From: Enoplolaimus lenunculus
Taxonomy: Eukaryota > Nematoda > Enoplea > Enoplida > Thoracostomopsidae
Direction of reading: 5' to 3'
Assembly (NCBI GenBank): GCA_030248215.1
Contig: JASANG010000857.1
Coordinates: forward strand, 17,794-81,793
DNA: 64,000 nucleotides
Shown: positions 47,676 to 59,600 of the stretch, one piece after another
How positions within the stretch are numbered: position 1 is the first letter of the stretch
How the letters are laid out: each line of letters begins with the position of its first letter
The notes under the pieces: model-generated
What the model was told of the DNA's origin: nothing
Database searches by the model: none
What the model saw: the letters and a program-made list of their open reading frames with translations, nothing else
Translations under genes and position numbers: made by a program

Positions 47676-50600
47676 ATGCAATTACATACCATAACAGTGG
47701 TTTTCACAGCGATACTCAGTGTTGTTTGTTCTACTGGTTCCGGCGGATCTACAATTTCAAGTAAGAACGCCCAATATTTGACTGACCGGAAATTGTGTTG
47801 TATACTTACCATCACATTTACGGCTTAGGCTTAAACTCAGGCTTACGTAAATGACGCGCCCTGAAATGATATTTTGTAAAAAACACAAATTTTGTTCATA
47901 TTTGTGGCATTTGCTGACATACTTGTAGAACAAATCTTGAACGCTGAGCATGGACCTTAACGGCAAAATATATAGAACAGGGCTGTAACAGTAGTATACG
48001 CATATTCTTAACCCCTTCTCACATTGAGTTGCCTGTAGGCAACTCAGCACACTTTATATACGTTAAATAGTATATATCGTACCGTGTTTAACAATTGCAA
48101 CACGTATACATAGTACTAAATCACCACAAGACGTGAGAGCCTCCTCGGGCTCGAGCGTCAAGCTCCTATAGCTGAGTGGTGATGGTATACGCCTCCCACT
48201 CCAGTCACTGGAGTTCGAATCCTAGCATAAAAGTAGGTCTCAGGAGAAATAGAAAATATTCATGTGAGAAACGGTTAAACCTAAGCGTAAACGTAGGAAT
48301 AAGCTTATTTCTAAGCCTAAGTCAAAGAATATGTTATGCGAATTTCGTTAGAGAATTATTTGCATAAATGTTATGCAAAATTATGTCACTCATTCCATAC
48401 ATTAAGTATACACTTTAGTATTTTTAGTTGCTGTAAGCATGTGAGACATGCTTGACCGTTATGTGCACATGCAATATAGTGCAGTGCACTGAATGTATGC
48501 TACTTGGCAGCATACGGTCGACACATATAGTCGACGAAAAATGCAGTTGGACAGGCGGCTTCGTGGCGCAGTGGTAGAATGCTCGCTTAAGGATCCAAAG
48601 GCTGAAAGTTCGATCCCCGCTCTAGCCCGATTTTTCAGCTGCTTGGTAGAAAGGTCTGATGTCCTTGGTTGCTACCTAGACTGACCGTTGCCTCTCTCGT
48701 AATATAAACGGTTAGGGTGGCGGTGTACTTGTTGTGTGGTGTCGTCCAGTGCCGGACGATGGGGCCAATGTAAAGCACAGGTGCGGAACAGTATTATAAT
48801 CATATTCCTAAGCCTAAGCCTAAGCCTAAGCGTAAGAATGAGCATATTCCTAAGCCTAAGTAAGCCAAGCAAAAAATCTCTTTTCTAGTCCAACAGAAAA
48901 ACGTTCCACCCCTGATCTTTCCATGGGACGACGATGGTATGAAATAGATCCGTACAAGTGTAGCGCCACAATAAACGTTTAGTCATAGCATCGTTTACAT
49001 TTTCACATTCTAACGTTGATTATATTATAATCGGGTCAATTTACGGCCGTAAATTTAAACTGTAAAAACTGTCAAATATACCACAATGAAGCCCTATTCA
49101 CACGTGCAAGTTTTTTCTGCGAGAACTTAAAGCTACAAATTGCATTGGCAAGTTTTGTCTAAAATTCTGTTCGAAAAAGTTGCAGCTGCAAATAATTCAT
49201 TAAAAATCATAGCTTGGAATTTAGTTCACATGTGTGAATAACAATGCAAGCTCATTGAATTTGTTGCACCGCTTACTGATTGGCTGATGAAAAAAATGCA
49301 ACTTCTGCGTGCAATTTACAGCTGTAAGTTCTCGCATCAGAAACTTGAACGTGTGAATAGAGCTTAAGTTTGATATCTGAGTGATGTGTTTTATATTTTA
49401 AATAATTTTTAAGTTCCAACAGCTGCCGAAAAACATTTTCGTGGCGACACAAAACGCGAGCATCCAGGACAGTTTAGATCCGACTATAAATCACAACGAT
49501 CACATTTAAGTTAGTTTTTTTTTCAATTTTGCCCGTGTAATCTCCAACGTATATTTCTATTTTCAACGGAATGAAATTTTAATATTTCTGCGATGTTACG
49601 ATACTTGGCCCACGTACAAGATCGTTTTAGACTAATTTATGAAGCGCGTACCACCAGATAATATTAGGTTTTCAAACAAGTGACCTATAGAACCAAGATA
49701 TCTTAAAATTTGGCCAGCAGTATTGGAAAATATAATGCCAAATATATTCAAACCTCTCTGGAACCCAGCATTCACTGGTTCAAGTGTTGCGACCCATAGA
49801 TGGCTCAGTTAGTTATAGAAGCTTGCCTTGCCTACCCACAGGGACGTAGGAGAATCAGGAACTATTGGAAGGTTTAGGTTTAGGATTAGGCTTATGTTGA
49901 AGCTTACGCTTCAAGTTTAGGTTTAGGGTTTGGAAGGAGCTGAAACCGAACAGCCACCCCGGCACTGGGAACGAGGCTTCTATAATTAATATGTGTATGG
50001 CTTCTCATCAACTGCTCTCTAAAAACTTAAATTTAAAATATAGCTTAAGAAAACTTGAATACCAGTTTTAGTAAAAAAGTTAAACGGCTGGACGGACCAG
50101 CTAAACTAGAAATTTAAGGTTTACTTAAACTAACGTGTTTTTAAGTTTAACAGGAGTTTCAGTAAACATATTTTTAGTTTAAGTAACAAGTGCAGCCCAG
50201 AAATTATGTGTATCTATGAGATCGTTAACTCTGCCTGTTAGTTCAGTTAATCTAGAAAGTTCATTTAATACTGCTGGATTACCTTAAGCGTAAATCAAGT
50301 TAGTTTAAGCTTTTGGAGAGTGGTAATAGATGCTACATACTCTCTACTAGCGTAAACTAAATTGATTTAAGCTTAAGCTAATCCAGCAGTATTAAACTAA
50401 GTTTTTAGGTAACTGAACTAACAGGTTGGTTTACGTTTAAACTTACATAAACTAAATATTCAAGCTTAGTTAAGCTATAATTTAAGTTTAAGTTTTTAGA
50501 GAGTATATTTGAGAATATGTTTTCAAATATTTTAGCAGTAGTTTAGCTTAAACTTAAAATATGTAACATTTTAAATGAGTTTAAGCGCAAACCTACCTGT

Positions 50601-53600
50601 TCAGTTAATCTAGAAAGTTCGTTTAATACTGCTGGATTACCGGTAGCTTAAATCAAGTTAATTGAAGCTTTTAGAGAGTGGTATTAATAGGTGCTACATA
50701 CATTTAAGAATATGTTTTCAAATATTTTAGCAGTTGCCCACCTAAATACGCTAATCGTCTTAGCATGCGTATTCGTTCTGTTGATAATTTTGGTCATTTG
50801 TCTTGGTTGTTGTTTTTACCGACGTGAATCGTTTCAACAACGCCTACTTGGCGAGTTGGTTGTCGAATGTCAACAAGAAGAAGGCGACCCGGATCACGGA
50901 ATTATCGCTCCTGGCGGTAGTCGTGTCGCGAGTGACTTGTCGATAACCGGACACGAGTCATGGGTCAAAAAGGCCCAAAAGGTAAAACGAGCAAGGGCGT
51001 AGCTTGGATTGCGGAAAGAGACCGATTATGTTGTATGGAAATTTTGAAGCAGGGGTTTCCTGCGTTTTATGAATTGAAATAAACCCCCTGTACAAAAATT
51101 CCAATGAAGGTTGGCTTGGACCCTAAAATTAACCCCTGGTTTAGCTTTTGGTAAAGCCGGGTGGAACTATGAAATGGTAAGTTTTAATTTTTTGCTGGTG
51201 CAGTTTGAATGTTTCTTTTCAATATTAATACAGCACCAAATGGCGTGTGTATTTTGTGTATTTGAGCTTTTCATGACGTATATATCACAATAATATAGCG
51301 TTTGATCGCTGTCCGAAATTGCAACTTTTAGTTGATTTTCGTAATTTAAAAACTGGATATTCCGAGAAATTTGCATATTTGTACACGCCTGCGTAATTTT
51401 GATATTCTAAAACTTTTGGTATGTGGTTAAGAAAGGTGCCTTGTGTAGCTTGAATAACAGGTAATTTGGAGTGCGATTAGAGAAAACAGGTTTTTCTGGT
51501 CGTTTGTTTATGTTGCAATTGCGAAATAAATAGTTTACGAAAATTGTTAATTTATCGAAATCGGTCAAGTTTGTGGACTGATTAGCTCGAATATTAGTAG
51601 GTTAGCGTTGTATTTTTTTAATGTTTCGAATAATCGCTTTGTATTTTTAAAATAGTAAGTTTGTTATAATAACAGATGGAAAATCACATTTTAGGGACCG
51701 AATAGTTTTGTCAAATTATTCGGCATATTTGCCATTCATTCGATGTCCATCAGGTCTACAGGCCCGTAACCAGCTCACCTTGCTTGGGGGGCTGAAAATT
51801 TTCCGAAGTGGGCATTCAAGCGGTTTGAATGACTTACAAGCAAGTTTGAGAATTCTCTAGGGGGGGGCCAAAATGTTTCCGGGGGGGGGCGAGCCCCCTC
51901 TGGCCACCCTTGGCTACGGATCTGCAGGTACAAGCTGTGATACATAATGCGTAGTTGAACAGTCACACATTACAGATAATGTTATAGATAAAAAAGGCCA
52001 ATGTCACTTTTAGGGCCGTAACAGTACATTAAGCATATTCGTAAGCCTAATCGTAAGCAAAAATGTAGACTACACTGTAAAAAATGGGGACTCAAATTGA
52101 TTCTCTCGGCTTTTCCTGACTACACAAACTGAGTCAAATTTGACTCCGCCAGAGTCAAATTCGATTCACTGTTGACTGTGGCGAAGTCAAATTTGACTCA
52201 GTTTGTGTAGTCAGGATAAGCCTGTTTCCGATGGAGTCAATTTGACTCACCATTTTTTACAGTGTAGAGTCCCAGCTTGCTCGTTGACAGTCCAATTCAG
52301 AAACCACGACTTTCATTCCTAAAAGTAACATGAAACTAAAAATGCAATGGGTCGAATATAATGGCGCCGACTAAAGGGTTTAACCCTTAAGCACACAATC
52401 GGGTTCTTTAAAGCCCAATATATATCGTTTAAATTTAGAACATTAGATTTTCTGAAAGGTCAAGTGCGATTTACATCGATGATCCTGGACTTCCGAGTCC
52501 TTTCCGTTGTCTCCACCAGTCCACGTTTGCCCAAAAATTGCTGGATTTTGAATTTTTTTTGCACATTTGTCCTTTTCATGACCTCCTCTGATCATTGCGA
52601 GCGGAAATGTGAATTTTTTAAAAATTCGATTTTTTTAACGTTCCCAGGTTCCTCTCTTGGAACCAAAATTTTTTGTCAAAAAGTTTGACAAATTTTTTAC
52701 CATTCAACGCAGATTGCAGTCGTTGGCAGCGCAGCAAATCAGTTATTTGACAATACCCCGTTAGCCAAACGTCTGATTGTGGAAAATTTAACACTATTCG
52801 ACACAGCTCCGCAAGCTGTGTTGAATGGTATATAATTTGTAAAATTTTTAACAATATTTTTTTGGGTTCCAAGGGCGGATTTTGAGACCTTAAAAGTTCA
52901 AAAATTCAAATTCACACGTGCAATGATCAGATCAGGTCATAAGAAGCTCAAATATGCTAAAATATTTTTGCGCAAGCGCGGGCTTTGGGGACAACGGAAA
53001 ACACCCGGACTTCCAATCATTATTTTGATGGATGGACAGATTATTGTTCAGACCAAGATAAACAAAACCCTGTCGGCACACTTTGATCATTGTTTACGTT
53101 TGTAACCGAACTCAGACCAGTTGAATATTAGGATATTGCATCCAACAACTATAACTCGAGCCGTTGTTCAATTCTGATTTAATTATTTGTTTATTTTAAT
53201 ATATTTTTTTAATTTTTGAACAGGATTTCAAGCATACAGTATCACGTGAACAATGTATATTTATGTCGCGTGAAATCAACAAATTGTTATACATCGACGA
53301 TGAAGATCGATTCGTTAATGCGCTTGGACACAACGCCGCGTTGAGAATTGTCGCACGCGAATGGTACAATATTAAAAAACCGTGGGAAAATGATAATGAC
53401 GTCATCGAACGAACCAGACGAATGGGATATGCAACTGGGTAAGAACAAATGTCGGCAAGTTTTTTTGATGTGCGTAAAATTGTGTTGGAGAGAATGGTAC
53501 AATATTGAAAAACCGTGGGAAATGACGTCATCGAACGAACCAGACGAATGAATCGTGCAACTGGGTAAGAACAAATGTGTGCAAGTTCTTTTGATGAGCT

Positions 53601-56600
53601 CAGTGGCGGATCCAGGATCTCAAAATGGGGAGGGCCAAAATTTCACAGGTAATAAACATATTATTGACCCACACACAAACCACGAACTATTGTCATAAAA
53701 TTGACTTCTTTACGTTCGTTCAATTGTGATGAATCACAAATAAAACTAACGAATCAACGCAACTTATATCTAAACAAAAGGGTGGCAACATAGGTTCGGA
53801 TTTGGTTTCAAACAAGCACAAATTTAAAGGCTCAGATTCGGAAGGCAATAGAAATAAACAGCGCAGAACAGCAATTGACACTCTATATAATTTTTGTCGA
53901 GATGCTATGGGGGGGGGCACGGCCGGGGTGGGCCCCCCCATGGATCCGCCATTGGATGAGCTGGTAAAGGTAATACTGATTGATGTTTAATTTTCAGCTA
54001 TATTCCAACTTGCCGCTACACCGAACAACTTATCAACATCGATACTCGAGTTCGTTCTCCGATTTCAGCTCAACTCGAGCCGGTCCCGGATAAACCCAAA
54101 GGCCGCGCTCCGCTTGGCGTCCGCGCTGATCAAATGCATATGAATTATGTTGTTGATTTGCGTAATTGTCGCCGATATATTTTGTCACAAGCGCCGACTC
54201 CTGCAGAAATGCCGTTGTTTTTGAGGACTCTCGTTAATGAAGAGGTATTACAGGAGTGAATCAATGAACTTATCGCACGGCTCTCGTTAATGAAGAGGTA
54301 TTACAGGAGTGAGTCGATGAACTAATTGAATAGCTCTCTTAATGAATAGGTATTACAGGAGTGAATCAATGAACTCATTGAACGGCTCTCGTTAATGAAG
54401 AGGTATTACAGGAGTGAGTCGATGAACAAATTGAATAGTCCTCGTTAATGAATAGGTATTACAGGAGTGAATCAATGAACTTATCGCACGGCTCTCGTTA
54501 ATGAAGAGGTATTACAGGAGTGAGTCGATGAACTAATTGAATAGCTCTCTTAATGAATAGGTATTACAGGAGTGAATCAATGAACTCATTGAACGGCTCT
54601 CGTTAATGAAGAGGTATTACAGGAGTGAGTCGATGAACAAATTGAATAGTCCTCGTTAATGAATAGGTATTACAGGAGTGAATCAATGAACTCATTGAAC
54701 GGCTCTCGTTAATGAAGAGGTATTACAGGAGTGAATCAATGAACTAATTGAACGACTCTCGTTAATGAAATGGTATTACAGGAGTAATTAATTACAACCT
54801 TATGTAACTGTGTTCTGCGAGCGACAGTAGTGAACGAGAATAAAATTTTAAACCGTTCCCCGTTTGCATAAGCCTTTGACTAAAATATATACAATGTATT
54901 ACGAGTACTTTTTGGCTTACGATCTAAGATACGGCTAGAAAGCCGGAGTATATATGCCTACTATGCTTTCCGGAATATTACAGGGAACCAAATTAATTTG
55001 TCACTCTCTCGCCATTTGGTTTAGGAGTCCATGTGAAGATTTTAGTCAAAATATATCATTGGGTGATACTATGATAACCATAGCAATATTCATTAGATAT
55101 ATCTTTCTATCAATCTATTTAAAAATTGCTTAAAAAACCAGATGAGTACAGTATCGGCTTGTGGTACATATATCCTTGGTGATGGTGCCTATGATTAATA
55201 CTGGTCACAATCTCAAGTATACTCGGCGGCACCGCTTTGAACCATGCCGGCAACCCTTGATCTTGTTTTTACGTTCAAAGCAGTGGTTTAAATGCAGGTT
55301 AAACAGTTCCGGTCAATGTTCTGTGCGTGTATTCTCAAATGTGTGTAGTACCTACAATATACCAATACCAATTGGAGATAACTCTTGTAGTGAAACAAAA
55401 AAATAGTTCAAAATATAGCACATTATTCGTGTTTTTCACTATTTTAGTGTATATTTTGAAATACACAGCTGTCATAGTTTGCGTGTTTGAAAACCTATTA
55501 CTAACTGATGATAAGTGCTATACACAGTTGAGAATATGGCTTCTGATCGTACATTCAAAATAATATTTCTGATATTTAAGAAAAAATTTCTTACATTTGA
55601 GAAATATGATCAGCAAGGTGCACTTGAAAAGTATTTCTGTAAAAACAGAAATGTTTTCAAAAAACGTTTTGAAATAAAGTCTGAAAATAAACGTTTTCCA
55701 GTTATTTTTAAAAACTTAATCTTAAATACCAGCGAAACTTTTCAGATTTGCCACAGAAAGCATTTCTCTGAATAAATTCAAAAATACTTTTTTGTGTATA
55801 AAGTTGTTTGCGGTTTAAGGTTGATCTAATTATCACAATCGCAAATGAAGTTGATTTTCTTCGGCATCGAGTTCACGATTATTTTTCGCCAATCCGTCCA
55901 GGTGGAGTCAAATCGTTCGCTTCAATTCAACTGCGGTGTGAACAAATGCTCAAACGATCAGACGAAGTTGATATACGTCGAATGAGAGTCGCTCGAGTGC
56001 TCGAAGATGGGTATCATTCTGTAAGTGGAAGTCGTGCAAAGGATCAAGGCAGGATGTTCGCAGAAAGTTTGACAAGGAACATCGAGCGCTTTCTGGGAAC
56101 CGCATCCTTCAGGCCCCGAGTGTGCTTGCGTATTACATAGGGCTGCAATCATGAGGATAATACATTCGGACTCGCATATGTTAAATTTTTTGGTAAAGTT
56201 AAGAAAAGACTATGCTGCCTAAGGTTTATTTGGATAAGTAACAAATGTTGGTAACCACTGTATTAAACCATTTCAGGTTGGACGAGTTGAATGCTTTGGA
56301 CTTACCGTTTTTAGTATTAAGAATCTTTAGCTATTTTCTACGTATGTAAATAAAAGCGTATTAGAACAGTAATTGTATTCAAAGAAATTATACATATTTT
56401 TATATTGATATATCAACATATATTTCAAATATCTATATATTAAAACTGGAACGCACCACATACGTATTTTGGCAGCATTCCAGCAAATTCACACTATGCA
56501 AGTTAATAGAAGTTTGCATAGATAGAAAATTGTTTCGATTTTCTTAGTAGTAAGAACATTGTTGTTTAGATGTTTTATGTTTTCATTCTTTAGACAAATG

Positions 56601-59600
56601 CGGTTTGGTGTATTGATAGGATATTTGTATATTTTCTTTAGCTATGCTCAAGTTGCGAAGTGTATTTTCCACTACAAAAGGAAATCTGGGGTTCAATGCT
56701 TTAAGAACACATACTTTTCAATATTACCAAAGCCCAGCATAAAAGAATTGCGAATGTGTGCAACTACGGATTACTAGTATATATTATTTCAGTTTATACA
56801 CATTCATTACAAAAAATGGGGCGATTTTTGTGTTGTAAGTGATACGGAACACGTTGTGAAGCTGAAACGCGTCATCAACAGTGCTTTTAAAGACGGACAT
56901 ATTCGAACGAATAAAGGTCGGATTTTAATACATTGCAGTGCTGGACTTGGCAGGTATATTTGGTTTTAAGTTATGCATAGCCGGCGTTAAGTTAGTTGGA
57001 CCTTACCAAACAGGTCCGAAGAGGATCGCCAATGAAATGTCTCCCAGCTCTATAATTATGTGGTTCTTGAAAAAACATTTTACTTTGCCAAGATGGGAAT
57101 CCCGAGAGTCGGCTCCCACCCTAATGGGCTGGGTTTGAGAAACAGTGTCGCTGGCGCTGAAGTTATGTTTCCAAATTGTACAACCTGTAACAAATAGGTT
57201 TCATATTCTCAAATATGTACAGCAAACACTTTTGGAACACTTTTTGATAAGTCTTTTAACATTTGAATAAATATAATAAAAATTCATTTAAATTATACAG
57301 TATTCTAGAATAGAACATCATTTAATATGGATCAAAGCACAATCCGTATTCGGCTGTCAATTTCTTAAATTCAATCGGGCAACGATAAACGCCATTGAAA
57401 CCAAAAGTCCCAAGTTCAACGTTAAGCTTGAAATTTAGATTTGAGATGAAATAGAAAATATTCATGTGAGAAAAAGGTTAAAAAAATATCGCTGTTTAGA
57501 AGCGGCGCACTTGTCGTCTTGTTCATTGCATTTGATTGGATTGACGAAATGGGCTGGCCGTTAAACATTTACGCCATCGTACGTCGAGTACGCGTTCAAC
57601 GCCTGGGTGCAGTGCAAACTGCAAGACAATTTGCACTGTTATATGTTGCAATTGCTGAATACATTAAACAGTGTGATCTATTGCCACACGTCATCGCAAA
57701 TCGGCATCGCTCGCTTAGTAGTAAGTTTTAAGGGGGGTGGCCCAATGTTCGCATATCCGGTTTTTAAAGAACGTTTCATCAAAACATAAGCAATCCTGGA
57801 ACTATGTAAAGATCAGGGGCGGAACGTTCTTCCGTGTGACTAGAAAAGAGTAAGCTTAAGGTTTAGACTATTTTTTGGCTGGCTTAGGCTTAGACTTAGG
57901 CTTAGAAATATTCTCATTCTTACGCTTAGGCTTAGGTTTACGCTTACGGTCAGGCTTAGGAATATGCTTGTAATACTGTTCCGCGCCTGTTCTTTACATT
58001 GGCCGCAATCCTAAGCCTAAGCTTCAGTCCCAAGCTGTACCTGGGATAAAGTAGAAAAGTTTCATTTTGAAACAGGCTTCGAGATTTATGTAAATGGTGA
58101 CGAAAGCAAAAATAATTAAAAAATATTTTTTGAACGAAATTAATGAATTTAGTAAAGTTTTTTTTGGTTTGCGTAAAGATAAGGGCTGCAATTTTAGACG
58201 TCTTAAGGGTCAAGTTAGACCCTGTAATCGTGTAAACATTGTACGTAGGATGATGTCATGCGGTGCCACGGGACTAAAATAGAACCAAATAGAACCACCA
58301 TTTATATCTATTTTCAACAATCAGTTATACAATGTGAATTTACTTCTGATATCGCCGCTAACCAGGGTGCAACTGACGGTGAAAGATACCGGAGCCGGAG
58401 GTCAACGAAACTTGCCGGAGCCGGAGGTCAACGAAACTTGCCGGAGCCGGGGGTCAACGAAACTTGCCGGAGCCGGAGGTCAACGAAACTTGCCGGAGCC
58501 GGAGGTCAACGAAACTTGCCGGAGCCGGAGGTCAACGAAACTTGCCGGAGCCGGAGGTCAACGAAACTTGCCGGAGCCGGAGGTCAACGAAACTTGCCGG
58601 AGCCGGAGGTCAACGAAACTTGCCGGAGCCGGAGCCGGAGGTCAACGAAACTTGCCGGAGCCGGAGCCGGAGGTCAACGAAACTTGCCGGAGCCGGAGGT
58701 CAACGAAACTTGCCGGAGCCGGAGCCGGAGGTCAACGAAACTTGCCGGAGCCGGAGCCGGAGGTCAACGAAACTTGCCGGAGCCGGAGCCGGAGGTCAAC
58801 GAAACTTGCCGGAGCCGGAGGTCAACGAAACTTGCCGGAGCCGGAGCCGGAGGTCAACGAAACTTGCCGGAGCCGGAGCCGGAGGTCAACGAAACTTGCC
58901 GGAGCCGGAGGTCAACGAAACTTGCCGGAGCCGGAGCCGGAGGTCAACGAAACTTGCCGGAGCCGGAGGTCAACGAAACTTGCCGGAGCCGGAGGTCAAC
59001 GAAACTTGCCGGAGCCGGAGGTCAACGAAACTTGCCGGAGCCGGAGGTCAACGAAACTTGCCGGAGCCGGAGCCGGAGGTCAACGAAACTTGCCGGAGCC
59101 GGAGCCGGAGGTGAGGCGAAGTCAGGTAGTAAAAATGATGGTTAATTAGTTAGTTTTAGCCAATATCTGCAATATGTTGTCAAGTTGTTTGGGTTTACGC
59201 TAATTTTCTGCGACATTTTGGAAATTGTTTCCATAAAATTGTGACAAAAGTTAAAATGAAACGCGCAAAACTGATATATTTTGCGAAATTATGCAAAAGT
59301 TGACTACCGAAGTTGCTGGAACCTCCGGCAAAAATTTTACCGCAATCGAAGCCGGAGGCCGATTTTCTGCCAGAGCCGGAGCCGGAGGCAGACCTCCGGT
59401 TGTACCATGCCACTAACCACACACTGTAAATTCCAGTGAGATGATTTTAACTCTGAATAAAGTTGAATCCACTTAGAAGTCTGAGCTCTGAATTAGGTCT
59501 ATCAGAACTCAACAAGCTCAATTACTTGAGCCCATTCTGAGTTAATCAATTAACGTTATCCTGGAATTCAATCAGCTCAAAGAGCGGTGATGTTTATTTG

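Noticed and set aside
53720-53990. Opposing open frames of about 62-73 codons
   Set aside because: They lie within a family H repeat and end beside a real phosphatase exon in another frame.
58258-59149. Open frames up to 295 codons rich in AGAGGQRNLPEPE
   Set aside because: Created by the 26/32-bp minisatellite; because the unit is not a multiple of three, the same peptide appears in all frames.
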